From: JADKIH01 sp043747595
GTDB taxonomy: Bacteria > Bacteroidota > Bacteroidia > AKYH767-A > 2013-40CM-41-45
Length of the DNA: 46,025 nucleotides
Direction of reading: 5' to 3'
NCBI GenBank assembly: GCA_043747595.1
Contig: JAYTOX010000091.1
Location: 1-46,025, forward strand
Part shown: positions 32,885-41,867 of the stretch, piece after piece
How positions within the stretch are numbered: the first letter of the stretch is position 1
Layout of the letters: each line of letters opens with the position of its first letter
The notes under the pieces: generated by a model
Seen by the model: the letters and a program-made list of their open reading frames with translations, nothing else
Databases searched by the model: none
Told to the model about the DNA's origin: nothing
Made by a program: the position numbers and the translations under genes

Positions 32885-32924
32885 AACCCCAAAGAATAAA
32901 AGACTATTTTTATTCTTTGGGGTT
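32885..32924 (+). terminator. Intrinsic terminator
   Basis: A perfect 17-bp stem (32885-32901 with 32908-32924) and a 6-nt loop; the core is AACCCCAAAGAATAAAA. A short T-run follows. It terminates the remnant gene at 32305 and separates it from the gene at 32942. Confidence 0.88.
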
Positions 32925-32941
32925 TTCTAAAACTTATTCAA

Positions 32942-33835
32942 ATGAAATATCTATTTATTTTTTTATTAGTACCATTGCTTTCGCAAGGGCAAAAAGGGTC
33001 GTACCTGGGAGTTTATGCTAACACCGGAATTTACAAATTATACAATTATAACGATTGGCATACGAATAAAGCAAGCGACCAGTTCGGATTAATAATAGAT
33101 CCGCAAAAATCGGACGTAAGTAAATTATACAACTCAACCTTTGGAATAAGTTTTGGCCATTCATACAATGAGAGAAACTCAATTGAAATGAGTTTAGGCT
33201 TGGCCAATTTTCGACAGGATTATGTGATTGATAATACAGTATTTCCCGGCAAACCAGTTTATTATTATTACTATTCAAAGCTAGAATATACTTCATTCCA
33301 TTCGAGCTGGTTCCATAATTTTATTAAGCGATCCTCTTCCGAAATTAAACCGGAGTTTTACGTAACTGCTGGAATGCATTTTTCTTATATAAATAACTAT
33401 CTCGAACAAGGAGCACAAACTGAATATTTCACAAGCGGCCCCTATACTCATTATTCAATTCAACAAATTACAAATAATAACGGTGCGATAGAGGCTAGTA
33501 CATTTGCAGACAATCAAGCAACTACTTATGGCTATTCAACAACAAGCTCTATATTTAATAAAATTAATTATGGGATTAACTTAGGCTTTGGTGTTTCAAA
33601 AAAATTAAATGATCGACTAAATATTAAATTGGGATGCACTATTGAATATGATTTTTCCAATGCAGAAGATTTTTCAGCTACTCTAAGTAAAATTAACACT
33701 ACGACATTAGATTATTATAGATTTAATAGTAGAATTTTACATACGTATAGTAGTAAAGAGAGGAAATCCACTCACAATATTTACTATGGCTTTGGATTTT
33801 CATTTGCTTGGTATTTGAAAAGGCAGAGTTATTAA
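32942..33835 (+). CDS. Putative outer-membrane beta-barrel protein
   Basis: 297 residues, family not recognised. A signal peptide is clear ('MKYLFIFLLVPLLSQGQ'). The mature part alternates strands rich in Tyr, Phe and Ser, for example 'NSIEMSLGLANFRQDYV', 'PEFYVTAGMHFSYINNY' and 'INYGINLGFGVSKKLNDRLNIKLGC', and ends 'NIYYGFGFSFAWYLKRQSY', all typical of a small outer-membrane porin-like barrel. It stands alone between a terminator and a repeat cluster. No substrate can be assigned. Confidence 0.65.
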   Translation: MKYLFIFLLVPLLSQGQKGSYLGVYANTGIYKLYNYNDWHTNKASDQFGLIIDPQKSDVSKLYNSTFGISFGHSYNERNSIEMSLGLANFRQDYVIDNTVFPGKPVYYYYYSKLEYTSFHSSWFHNFIKRSSSEIKPEFYVTAGMHFSYINNYLEQGAQTEYFTSGPYTHYSIQQITNNNGAIEASTFADNQATTYGYSTTSSIFNKINYGINLGFGVSKKLNDRLNIKLGCTIEYDFSNAEDFSATLSKINTTTLDYYRFNSRILHTYSSKERKSTHNIYYGFGFSFAWYLKRQSY

Positions 33836-33950
33836 TTGGGAAAACAATTAAAATAATTTTAAAAAAAATTATTCATTATGGAGTTTTTTGGATTAAATTA
33901 AATAAAATAAAGTATTATAAAAGTAGATGGCCCATATTTAATCGACTTAA

Positions 33951-34442
33951 ACGGGAGTTTATACCACAGCATTTTTTCTCCCGCAGAAACCGCTGAAATG
34001 CGCAGAGTTTTTTTTGAGAATTGAGAATTGACAGTCGTGAATCGTAATTTGACGCTTGACGATTAATTGCAACGCAAACTTTTCTGCGAAAATCAGCGGC
34101 CTCTGCGGGAAAATAAACAGCAACATTTTTTCTCTCGCTGAAACCGCTGAAAGGCGCAGAGTTTCTTCAGATGTAATTTGATAGTTGATGAATAATAGTA
34201 ACAAAAACTTTTCTGCAAAAATCAGCGGCCTCTGTGGGAAAATAAACAGCAACATTTTTTCTCCCACTGAAACCGCTGAAAGGCGCAGATATTTTTTCGA
34301 GAATTGAGAATTGACGGTCGTGAATCGTAATTCGTAATTTAAATGTTGAAAATTGTAATTCGAGAATCGAGAATTATGATTTGACGCTAGATGATTAATT
34401 ACAACGCAAATTTTCTGCGGCATTCTGCGGCTTCTGCGGGAG
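33951..34442. repeat. Cluster of CTGCGG palindromes and heptad linkers (units 2-5)
   Basis: The cluster alternates two parts. Palindromic units have CTGCGGGAG/CTCCCGC arms and a loop with ACAGCAACATTTTTT: a right half at about 33952-34005, complete units at about 34078-34160 and 34208-34288, and a left half at about 34410-34442. Heptad tracts at 34016-34064 (7 words) and 34299-34396 (14 words, 12 starting with G) link them; the linker between the two complete units has lost the phase. The cluster stops 9 bp before the stop codon of the GxxExxY gene. Between 33836 and 33950 I see only AT-rich sequence. Confidence 0.85.
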
Positions 34443-34451
34443 AACAAAAAC

Positions 34452-34826
34452 CTACAACTTATTCACTTTCCGAAAAATACCGGTTTCAATTTTGGCAACA
34501 TTAAAATTAACTAGAATCCCTAATTTAATGCCCGTTAATTTTAAATAAGTGAGTAGCTGCTTGTGATGTACTGCTGCCAAATTTTCAATCGACTTAACTT
34601 CAATAATCACTTTATTGTTTACCAACAAATCAATCCGAAAACCTAATTCCAGTTTTTCATTCTCGTAAATTACAGGAATCGGAACCTGGCATTTCACTTC
34701 CATCGTTTTCCCCAACTCAAATTCTAGCGCAGCTACATAAACCGATTCCAATAAACCGGGACCAAGCAAATAATACACTTTGAAAATTGCGCCTCGTATT
34801 GCAAATGATATTTCATTCTCATCCAT
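34452..34826 (-). CDS. GxxExxY protein (PD-(D/E)XK-like fold)
   Basis: 124 residues from the ATG at 34824-34826 ('MDENEISFAIRGAIF'); an in-frame ATG eight codons earlier (34850) is possible. The naming motif is Gly24-x-x-Glu27-x-x-Tyr30 ('GLLESVY'). Asp66 ('FRIDLLV') and Glu77-x-Lys79 ('IIEVK') fit the catalytic pattern of PD-(D/E)XK nucleases. The family is frequent and multicopy in Bacteroidota and its function is unknown. Here its 3' end touches a palindrome/heptad cluster, and its 5' side has no repeats, so any element would be one-sided. Confidence 0.87.
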   Translation of the reverse strand: MDENEISFAIRGAIFKVYYLLGPGLLESVYVAALEFELGKTMEVKCQVPIPVIYENEKLELGFRIDLLVNNKVIIEVKSIENLAAVHHKQLLTYLKLTGIKLGILVNFNVAKIETGIFRKVNKL

Positions 34827-34928
34827 CAGCCAAAAATACATGATGAACAAAGAACAACAATCAAAAAAATGAATATCGATTAATTATCATTCATAAAATA
34901 GAATAATAAAACTATCTCGAAGGCTCGA

Positions 34929-35885
34929 TTAAAAAACTTTCTTCGCTACACTTGTCGTAAGATCGGCATTTCCCATTGTGTAATAATGCAAACATGGAAC
35001 TCCCGCCTTTTTTAACTCCAGCGATTGCTGAATACACCACTCGATTCCAAGCTCACGAACTTCTTTATCTGTTGCGCACTTATCAATTGCATCAGCCAAG
35101 TCCTCCGGTAAGTCGACATGAAAAATTTTTGGCAGTGTAGTCGTTTGCTTCTTTGTAGTTACCGGCTTCAATCCGGGAATGATTGGAACATTAATTCCAT
35201 TCTCTTTACACTTTTCTACAAATTCAAAATATTTGGAATTATCAAAAAACATTTGGGTTACAATGTATGAAGCCCCTGCATCTACTTTAGCCTTTAAATA
35301 CCGTAAGTCTGTTTTTAAATTTGGTGCTTCGAAATGTTTTTCAGGATAACCTGCAACACCAAAACAAAAGTCTGATGGTGTAACTTCTTGTAAATCTTCA
35401 TCAAGATAAACGCCTCTATTCATATTGGAAACTTGTTGAACCAAATCCAATGCAAATTTATGTCCGCCATGGTGCGGCTCAAAAGCCGACTCCGATTTAA
35501 TTGCATCGCCACGCAAAAGCAAAAGATTATCGATACCCAAATAACTTAATTCGATTAATGCATTCTCTGTTTCCTCTCTCGAAAATCCACCACAAATGAT
35601 ATGAGGAACCGGATCAACTTTATAGTAATTCAAAATTGCCGCACAAATACTCACCGTTCCCGGACGCTTTCGAATTGAAAATTTTTCTAACAATCCATTC
35701 TCACGCTTTTTGTAAACATACTCTTCTCTATGATACGTTACATCTACAAATGCCGGCTTGAATTCCATTATCGGATCAAGAATATTGTAAATGCTCTTAA
35801 TACTTTTCCCTTTTAACGGTGGTAGGATCTCTACTGAAAAAAGTGTTTTGCCTTTATTGTTTAATAAGTGTTCTGTTACTTTCAT
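34929..35885 (-). CDS. metF: Methylenetetrahydrofolate reductase
   Basis: 318 residues. The FAD enzyme reduces 5,10-methylene- to 5-methyl-tetrahydrofolate, which supplies the methyl group for methionine. The TIM-barrel landmarks are 'FSVEILPP' (Glu19, the likely catalytic acid), 'PAFVDVTYHREE' (44-55), 'GIDNLLLLRGDA' and 'GASYIVTQMFFDNSKYFEF'. It is the last of four closely spaced minus-strand genes, 25 bp after riboflavin synthase. No SAM or cobalamin riboswitch is visible in that gap, and the operon context offers no methionine-specific control. Confidence 0.95.
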   Translation of the reverse strand: MKVTEHLLNNKGKTLFSVEILPPLKGKSIKSIYNILDPIMEFKPAFVDVTYHREEYVYKKRENGLLEKFSIRKRPGTVSICAAILNYYKVDPVPHIICGGFSREETENALIELSYLGIDNLLLLRGDAIKSESAFEPHHGGHKFALDLVQQVSNMNRGVYLDEDLQEVTPSDFCFGVAGYPEKHFEAPNLKTDLRYLKAKVDAGASYIVTQMFFDNSKYFEFVEKCKENGINVPIIPGLKPVTTKKQTTTLPKIFHVDLPEDLADAIDKCATDKEVRELGIEWCIQQSLELKKAGVPCLHYYTMGNADLTTSVAKKVF

Positions 35886-35910
35886 ATAATTTATTACTCG
35901 TGTCTGTTAT

Positions 35911-36501
35911 TTATTTGTTAAACGAAATCATTTTGACTACATACTTCCCAATAATATCGAATTCTATATTTACTTCACTCCCAACTTTCATCGAATGAAA
36001 ATTTGTATTCTCCCATGTGTAAGGAATTATTGCAACGGAAAAATTATTTTTACCCGAATCGACAACTGTCAAACTAACTCCATCTACGCACACCGAACCT
36101 TTTTCTACTGTAAGATGATTCTGATTTTCTTTGTAAATAAAATAAACTCTCCAGCTTCCATCCTCCTTTTTTATCTCGGTCACCATAGCTGTAGTATCAA
36201 CATGCCCTTGAACTATATGACCATCTAGCCGCCCATTCATCTGCATGCATCGTTCTAAATTAACTTTGTCGCCTGCATTCAGTTTACCAAGATTGCTTCG
36301 TTGCAAGCTTTCATCGATTGCTACTACCTGATACGTTTCATCTTTCAATGCAACTACTGTTAAACAAACGCCGTTGTGCGATACGCTTTGATCAATCTTT
36401 AACTCAGCAGTGATGTCGCTCTTAAAAGTGAAACGGATGTTTGTTCCCTCTTTCTGAACAGCTATAACTTCTGCCAGTCCTTCAATTATTCCGGTAAACA
36501 T
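35911..36501 (-). CDS. ribE: Riboflavin synthase, alpha subunit
   Basis: 196 residues. It dismutates two 6,7-dimethyl-8-ribityllumazine molecules to riboflavin. It begins with the hallmark 'MFTGIIEG' and shows the two lumazine-binding repeats: 'SHNGVCLTVVAL' (about 41-52) and 'CVDGVSLTVVDS' (about 138-149). 'LDGHIVQGHVDTTA' joins them. Its ATG directly follows the stop codon of the T9SS type B gene, with no gap. Other rib genes are not in the window and no FMN riboswitch is seen. The symbol ribC is used for the same enzyme in other species. Confidence 0.94.
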   Translation of the reverse strand: MFTGIIEGLAEVIAVQKEGTNIRFTFKSDITAELKIDQSVSHNGVCLTVVALKDETYQVVAIDESLQRSNLGKLNAGDKVNLERCMQMNGRLDGHIVQGHVDTTAMVTEIKKEDGSWRVYFIYKENQNHLTVEKGSVCVDGVSLTVVDSGKNNFSVAIIPYTWENTNFHSMKVGSEVNIEFDIIGKYVVKMISFNK

Positions 36502-39165
36502 TTATTTATTTCTTATCAGTTGAATTGTACCATGAAGTTCTTTCACGTCATCGCCAAATATACGATAGAAATAGACTTTACATGTGTAGTAGTAAACTCC
36601 TTCTGCACAATCTTGTTTCGAATCTTTATTTTTTCCATCCCAATTCACATCTTTATTCTCTGTTTCATAAACGAGATTTCCCCACCGATTAAAAATTTTC
36701 ATATCAACTTTCTTCACATTCTTGTATGCAGGGCAATTTTTGGTTTGAAGTGCAGGTGATGTTGTATTATCGCACGGATGAAAAAGATCATTCACTCCGT
36801 CGTTATTCGGAGTAAATACTGAAGGCAAAACATACTGACGACATGTATCGACGCAAACAATTATTGGATTCAATGTTAAGTTCCCAACAGAATCAACTGA
36901 TACAATTTTATAACAGCCTGATATTACTTCCAAGTTCGAATGAAGAAAAGTAGTGTCTTGTGGATTAAGAACAGAGTCGATCAATTCAAAACTTAAGCTA
37001 TCGCCGGCCGAATAATAAATATAATATTTCAACACATCGTCAGCGCAAGTATGATTCGGATTTACCCATTGCAAAAAATTTGCATTGTTTTCACAATCTG
37101 AATTTACAATAAGTGGTGTTGCGCAGGGTGGAATATTATCGATTGGTATTTCACATTTTTGTTGCGAACGATTATACAATGGCGATGCTAATCCCGGTGT
37201 TGAGTAACTTCCTATCGATTTGATATAATAACAGTACTGTGTTCCGTTGGCTAAACCGGTATCGCTATACTGTTGATTTGCGAGAGTGGTCAATGAATCC
37301 CAACTTGATGTGTTCGAATTAAATCTGTAAACTACATACGCCGTATCTGTCCATGGAGTATGCTCTTCCCAACTTAGATTGAGTCGGTTGTCGGTTGGTG
37401 CAATTGACAAGAAAACAGACGACGAAATAGTTGATGCTCCTTTAAAAATAAGATTGCCACTATTCGTATAATACAATTCAACTCTGTAAGTCCACGGATT
37501 AGCAACAGTATTAATTAACGTATCGACATATACAGTATCGTTCAAATCTGAAAAAGTACTTAGCTGAATAAAATTATTCGATGAAAATCCGATTGCGTGA
37601 AACAGTCTATATTCATATGGACCCGGATATTGAATTGTATCAATCTCTGTAGGCTTGCTCCAAATTACATTGATAGATCCATTTACATTATCGGTTGAAT
37701 TAACATCGGCATTGGTTAAAATAGGAAGATCTTTTTTAAGTGTTGTACACGCTTGAGGCGAAGCACAACTTTCTGATCCATCGGCGAAGAATGCAGTAAC
37801 CAAATAACAGTATTGAACTCCGATAGCCAATCCGCTTCCATTATTTGTATCTTGAAAATGTAAAGTGTCGATACTATTAATTGTTGCGATACGTTGATAA
37901 CCTGTGAAAGAAGGAACGCCATTATCGCACGGACATTGAAGTGTGCCGCTGTACAAATCAGTTCGCCGATAAACATAATAACCCTTCGCTTCAGTACACG
38001 GCGATGCGCTCCAGTTGACATCAATGTTACTTCCATTTGGAGAAACAAGAACTGAAGGTGGCGCAGGAGCTATTACACGAATGTTTACTGTTTTTATATC
38101 GACCAATGAAATGCTATCTACGTTTTGCACATCGGATGCTCGGAAGATTGCTGTGTATGGACGATAGCGGACGTGATGACATTTCGTTGCCCATGAAAAA
38201 CGCGAAACTACTGTGTCGTTGTTAAAAGTAATTCGTGTTAAACGAGCAGGGTCAGGAACGAGACTATCGAGAAAAATTGCACCGTAACCTGAAAGTTCTA
38301 CACGATCATGATCAGGGTCGATTGCTGTTACGTTGAACGCTAAAGTATCGCCGGCTAAAACGCAGGTATCGTTAATTGCTTCTATGATTGGCGGATGATT
38401 GCTACACGTTCCGATATCAATTTGCATATCGCGTCGCACAAAACCTGCAAACACTCCTTGCTTCCATTGAATAACATTGAAAGCAACATTGTATTCTCCG
38501 GGAGAGGCAGGTTCATCCCAAATTAAATCGCCGGTGAATCTATCTAACGTAAAAGAATGCGTCGCATTAGGATATGTATAACCGGGAATTGGCAAGCCCG
38601 ACTCACCTCCGCAAGGAACAAGTTCGTAAGTGAGGCTATCTCCTTCCGGATCATGTGCTCCGGGGTTGTGAATAAAAATTCTGCCAACACATCCGTGATC
38701 GATTGGAGGATACGTTAATACCGGCGAACTATTTGGACCTAAATAAGGATTAATAACTAAAATACTTTCTACATAAAAAGGCACTTCAACCGAATTTGGA
38801 ATATTGATTACACCTTCATTCCTATTCGGATCAACGAAACTAATTTTGAAGGAACCATTACCATTATAGGTGTGAATATAGTCGTATATATTTCTAGTAA
38901 TGTCACCAACTAATTGAGTAGAAGATCGTCGATTAAAAGTTACCGGCGCCGAATTATCGCCAAGATACACTTGATCGAGTGCAGGACGATCAATTGGTGA
39001 AGATGTTTTGGTGTAAGTAACAATAATAATTTTATAAGTCAGGTCGGTACTATCAGTTCCAATCCACTGATAACTTATTTCGCCGGCGCGATTATGAGTA
39101 GCGAAAGAATTTTCGCAAATCAAAAAAACAAAAACGAATAAAAGAAAGAAACGCACTAGTTTCAT
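36502..39165 (-). CDS. Large secreted protein with FN3-like domains and T9SS type B (gliding-type) C-terminal domain
   Basis: 887 residues. A signal peptide (1-22) precedes a region of beta-rich domains. Fibronectin type III-like modules are seen in 'VLVSPNGSNIDVNWSASPC', 'NGSINVIWSKPTEI' and 'NRLNLSWEEHTPW'. The C-terminal about 90 residues are a T9SS type B sorting domain: 'SVFTPNNDGVNDLFHP', 'MKIFNRWGNLVYET', 'NWDGK' and 'GVYYYTCKVYF'. Numerous cysteines occur in pairs. The protein should be exported and attached to the cell surface, perhaps as an adhesin; no enzymatic motif is visible. It is wedged between mqnC (12 bp) and ribE (0 bp), so it is probably expressed with cofactor genes. Confidence 0.9.
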   Translation of the reverse strand: MKLVRFFLLFVFVFLICENSFATHNRAGEISYQWIGTDSTDLTYKIIIVTYTKTSSPIDRPALDQVYLGDNSAPVTFNRRSSTQLVGDITRNIYDYIHTYNGNGSFKISFVDPNRNEGVINIPNSVEVPFYVESILVINPYLGPNSSPVLTYPPIDHGCVGRIFIHNPGAHDPEGDSLTYELVPCGGESGLPIPGYTYPNATHSFTLDRFTGDLIWDEPASPGEYNVAFNVIQWKQGVFAGFVRRDMQIDIGTCSNHPPIIEAINDTCVLAGDTLAFNVTAIDPDHDRVELSGYGAIFLDSLVPDPARLTRITFNNDTVVSRFSWATKCHHVRYRPYTAIFRASDVQNVDSISLVDIKTVNIRVIAPAPPSVLVSPNGSNIDVNWSASPCTEAKGYYVYRRTDLYSGTLQCPCDNGVPSFTGYQRIATINSIDTLHFQDTNNGSGLAIGVQYCYLVTAFFADGSESCASPQACTTLKKDLPILTNADVNSTDNVNGSINVIWSKPTEIDTIQYPGPYEYRLFHAIGFSSNNFIQLSTFSDLNDTVYVDTLINTVANPWTYRVELYYTNSGNLIFKGASTISSSVFLSIAPTDNRLNLSWEEHTPWTDTAYVVYRFNSNTSSWDSLTTLANQQYSDTGLANGTQYCYYIKSIGSYSTPGLASPLYNRSQQKCEIPIDNIPPCATPLIVNSDCENNANFLQWVNPNHTCADDVLKYYIYYSAGDSLSFELIDSVLNPQDTTFLHSNLEVISGCYKIVSVDSVGNLTLNPIIVCVDTCRQYVLPSVFTPNNDGVNDLFHPCDNTTSPALQTKNCPAYKNVKKVDMKIFNRWGNLVYETENKDVNWDGKNKDSKQDCAEGVYYYTCKVYFYRIFGDDVKELHGTIQLIRNK

Positions 39166-39177
39166 TCAAACGATAGT

Positions 39178-40302
39178 TTAGTAATTGATTATTTGTTGTT
39201 CCATTAATTCCGGCATCTCACGGTATTCATATTGTTGTGTTCGCAGTTGAGGTGTAAATCCTGCTTCTCGAATAGCTTCTTGAATTCCGTTGCTTGTAAA
39301 ACGATGCGGAGCACCGGCAGCCGATACTACATTTTCTTCGATCATAATCGACCCAAAATCGTTCGCGCCGGAATGCAAACATACTTGAGCAATTTCTTTT
39401 CCTACCGTCAACCAACTGGCTTGAATATTTTTGATGTTCGGCAACATAATACGGCTAATGGCAATCATTCTTATATAGTCTTCGCCGGTAATTGTATTGT
39501 GAACACCTTTAACTCTATTCAACAGAGTCCCTTCATCTTGAAATGGCCAAGGAATGAAAGCAATAAAGCCTTTTGCATCTGCCGGTTTCTCGCTTTGCAC
39601 TTGCCGTAACGACACCAAATGTTCAAATCGTTCAGCAATCGTTTCGATATGTCCGAACATCATCGTTGCCGAAGTTGTTAAGTGAAGCTGATGTGCAGCG
39701 CGCATTACATCGAGCCATTCTCTTCCACTGCATTTTCCTTTAGAAATAAGTCGTCGAACACGATCATTCAATATCTCTGCGCCGGCCCCGGGCAATGAAT
39801 CGAGACCTGCTTCCATCAACGTTTTTAAAACTTCGGTATGTGTAGATCCGGCCAGTTTGGTGATATGTGCTATTTCCGGCGGCCCAAGTGCATGCAGTTT
39901 TAACTGAGGATACAATCGTTTCAATTCACGGAAAAGGTTGGAATAATAATCAATTCCAAGATCGGGATGATGACCACCTTGAAGCAGAAGCTGCTCGCCA
40001 CCAAAACGAAAAGTTTCTTCTATTTTAGTCTTATACTGTTCAATTGTAGTAATATACGACTCCGAATGACCAGGAATACGGTAAAAATTGCAGAACTTAC
40101 AATTGGCAATACAAACATTCGTCGTATTTAAATTACGATCTATTATCCACGTCACATTGTTCTCAGGATGAAGTGCTTTTCGCATTTTAAAGCCTACATC
40201 CATCAATTCCGCTGTTGCTGCATTTTCATAGAGAAATTGTCCCTCTTCTGCGGAAAGAAAGTCGAAACTGAGGGCTCGTTTTAGTAAACTATCTGAATTC
40301 AT
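39178..40302 (-). CDS. mqnC: Cyclic dehypoxanthinyl futalosine synthase (radical SAM)
   Basis: 374 residues. MqnC cyclises dehypoxanthine futalosine in the futalosine route to menaquinone. The radical SAM cysteines are Cys64, Cys68 and Cys71 ('CIANCKFCNFYR'). 'LLLQGGHHPDLGIDYYSNLF' and 'LDSLPGAGAEILNDRVR' (about 190-206) are typical of MqnC and set it apart from MqnE. Menaquinone is the natural electron acceptor for the complex I encoded upstream. It is divergent from pepA, 101 bp apart, and heads the run mqnC, T9SS gene, ribE, metF. Confidence 0.92.
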   Translation of the reverse strand: MNSDSLLKRALSFDFLSAEEGQFLYENAATAELMDVGFKMRKALHPENNVTWIIDRNLNTTNVCIANCKFCNFYRIPGHSESYITTIEQYKTKIEETFRFGGEQLLLQGGHHPDLGIDYYSNLFRELKRLYPQLKLHALGPPEIAHITKLAGSTHTEVLKTLMEAGLDSLPGAGAEILNDRVRRLISKGKCSGREWLDVMRAAHQLHLTTSATMMFGHIETIAERFEHLVSLRQVQSEKPADAKGFIAFIPWPFQDEGTLLNRVKGVHNTITGEDYIRMIAISRIMLPNIKNIQASWLTVGKEIAQVCLHSGANDFGSIMIEENVVSAAGAPHRFTSNGIQEAIREAGFTPQLRTQQYEYREMPELMEQQIINY

Positions 40303-40403
40303 ATAATATCTATGACAAATAACAATCGGAAAGAGTTCTGCTTTTTATTGAACGGTTAAAAAATATTTTCACTAATTTCCACCCTTCAAAAATACAATAT
40401 TAT

Positions 40404-41837
40404 ATGCAGACCACAATCCTATTAACACCTTCTTACAAAACTGCGGATTCGATCATTTTACTACTGGATGACAAAGGAAGCATTCCTTCCGGTCTATTTT
40501 CTACCACAGAATCTGAATTTATTAAAAAAGAACTGAAAGCCGACAAGAAAACCTTGGTCATAAATCAGTTTAAACGATTAATTTTTATTTACAAACCCGA
40601 TCTGTCGAAGCCAATTAATTATCAATTGGAACAATGTCGCAGAATGGGTGATCTATTTCTTGCTTCGCTCAACAAAAGCCAATACAAGAGAGTTGTGATT
40701 GCCGACTACATTGGGAGTAACGATTTAGCAATGGCTGTTGCAGAAGGAATTGCACTTGGCAATTATCAATTTTTGCGCTATAGAAAAGGCAAAAAGAAAG
40801 AAGCCAATTCGATGAAAGAAGTAGCTATTAAAAGCAAAGGTCTTCAGCTTATTCAAGTGAAACAACTTCAGAATACAGTTGATGCTGTTCTGAAAGCACG
40901 AACATTGGTGAATGAGCCATCCAATACAATGACTTCGGTTCAACTAGCAAAAGAATTTGTTGCTATGGGTAAAGAAGGCGGTTTTAAAGTGACGGTTTTT
41001 ACTAAGGCAAAAATAAAATCACTTAAAATGGGTGGTTTATTAGCAGTAAATAAAGGTAGTTTACTTCCTCCTACTTTTACTGTAATGGAATACAAACCTA
41101 GAAATGCTAAAAACAAACGTCCGATAGTTTTGATTGGAAAAGGTGTTGTTTATGATACAGGCGGATATAGCCTTAAGCCGACACCAAACAGTATGGATTA
41201 TATGAAAAGTGATATGGCGGGAGCAGCAGCAGTTGCTTCAGCAATGTATTCAATTGCTAAGTCGAAAATGCCGGTTCACGTAATTGCTTTAGTACCGGCT
41301 ACCGATAACGCAGTTTCAGAAAAAGCATACGTTCCCGGCGATGTTATTACAATGATGAGCGGCCATACCGTTGAAGTATTGAATACCGATGCCGAGGGTC
41401 GATTAATTCTTGCTGACGCATTACACTATGCGAAAAAATTTAAGCCTGAGTTAGTTTTAGATTTCGCAACGCTTACAGGTGCAGCGGCAATGGCTGTAGG
41501 TCCGTACGGAATAGTTTGTATGGGAACTGCATCAGAGAAACAACGAATGCAATTAAAAGAAAGCGGAGAAAAAGTTTATGAGCGTTTGGCTGAATTTCCA
41601 TTCTGGGATGAATATGACGATTTAATCAAATCGGATATTGCAGACATGAAAAACATTGGCGGAGCAATTGGTGGCGCTATTACAGCCGGAAAATTTTTAC
41701 AACGTTATGTAGATTATCCGTGGATGCATTTTGATATTGCTGGTCCATCTTATGTACATTCAACTTCTAGCTATAGAGGAAAAGGCGGAACTGGTGTTGC
41801 AGTTAGATTACTGACCGATTTTATTTCGTCATTGTGA
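40404..41837 (+). CDS. pepA: Leucyl aminopeptidase, M17 family
   Basis: 477 residues. A two-metal cytosolic aminopeptidase that trims N-terminal residues from peptides. The catalytic C-terminal domain has the metal ligands Lys246 and Asp251 ('GKGVVYDTGG'), Asp270 ('KSDMAGAAA'), Asp329 and Glu331 ('NTDAEGRLILADAL'); Arg333 lies in the same signature. The N-terminal domain (1-150) is divergent, as usual. The spacing of ligands fits the bovine lens enzyme, with one extra residue between Asp251 and Asp270. It precedes pdxA by 30 bp on the same strand. Confidence 0.94.
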   Translation: MQTTILLTPSYKTADSIILLLDDKGSIPSGLFSTTESEFIKKELKADKKTLVINQFKRLIFIYKPDLSKPINYQLEQCRRMGDLFLASLNKSQYKRVVIADYIGSNDLAMAVAEGIALGNYQFLRYRKGKKKEANSMKEVAIKSKGLQLIQVKQLQNTVDAVLKARTLVNEPSNTMTSVQLAKEFVAMGKEGGFKVTVFTKAKIKSLKMGGLLAVNKGSLLPPTFTVMEYKPRNAKNKRPIVLIGKGVVYDTGGYSLKPTPNSMDYMKSDMAGAAAVASAMYSIAKSKMPVHVIALVPATDNAVSEKAYVPGDVITMMSGHTVEVLNTDAEGRLILADALHYAKKFKPELVLDFATLTGAAAMAVGPYGIVCMGTASEKQRMQLKESGEKVYERLAEFPFWDEYDDLIKSDIADMKNIGGAIGGAITAGKFLQRYVDYPWMHFDIAGPSYVHSTSSYRGKGGTGVAVRLLTDFISSL

Positions 41838-41867
41838 TTACATATTTTTAATTAATAAAAAACTACT

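Noticed and set aside
34929..36501. Riboswitch before metF or ribE
   Set aside because: The gaps are 25 and 0 bp, too short for a SAM, cobalamin or FMN aptamer.
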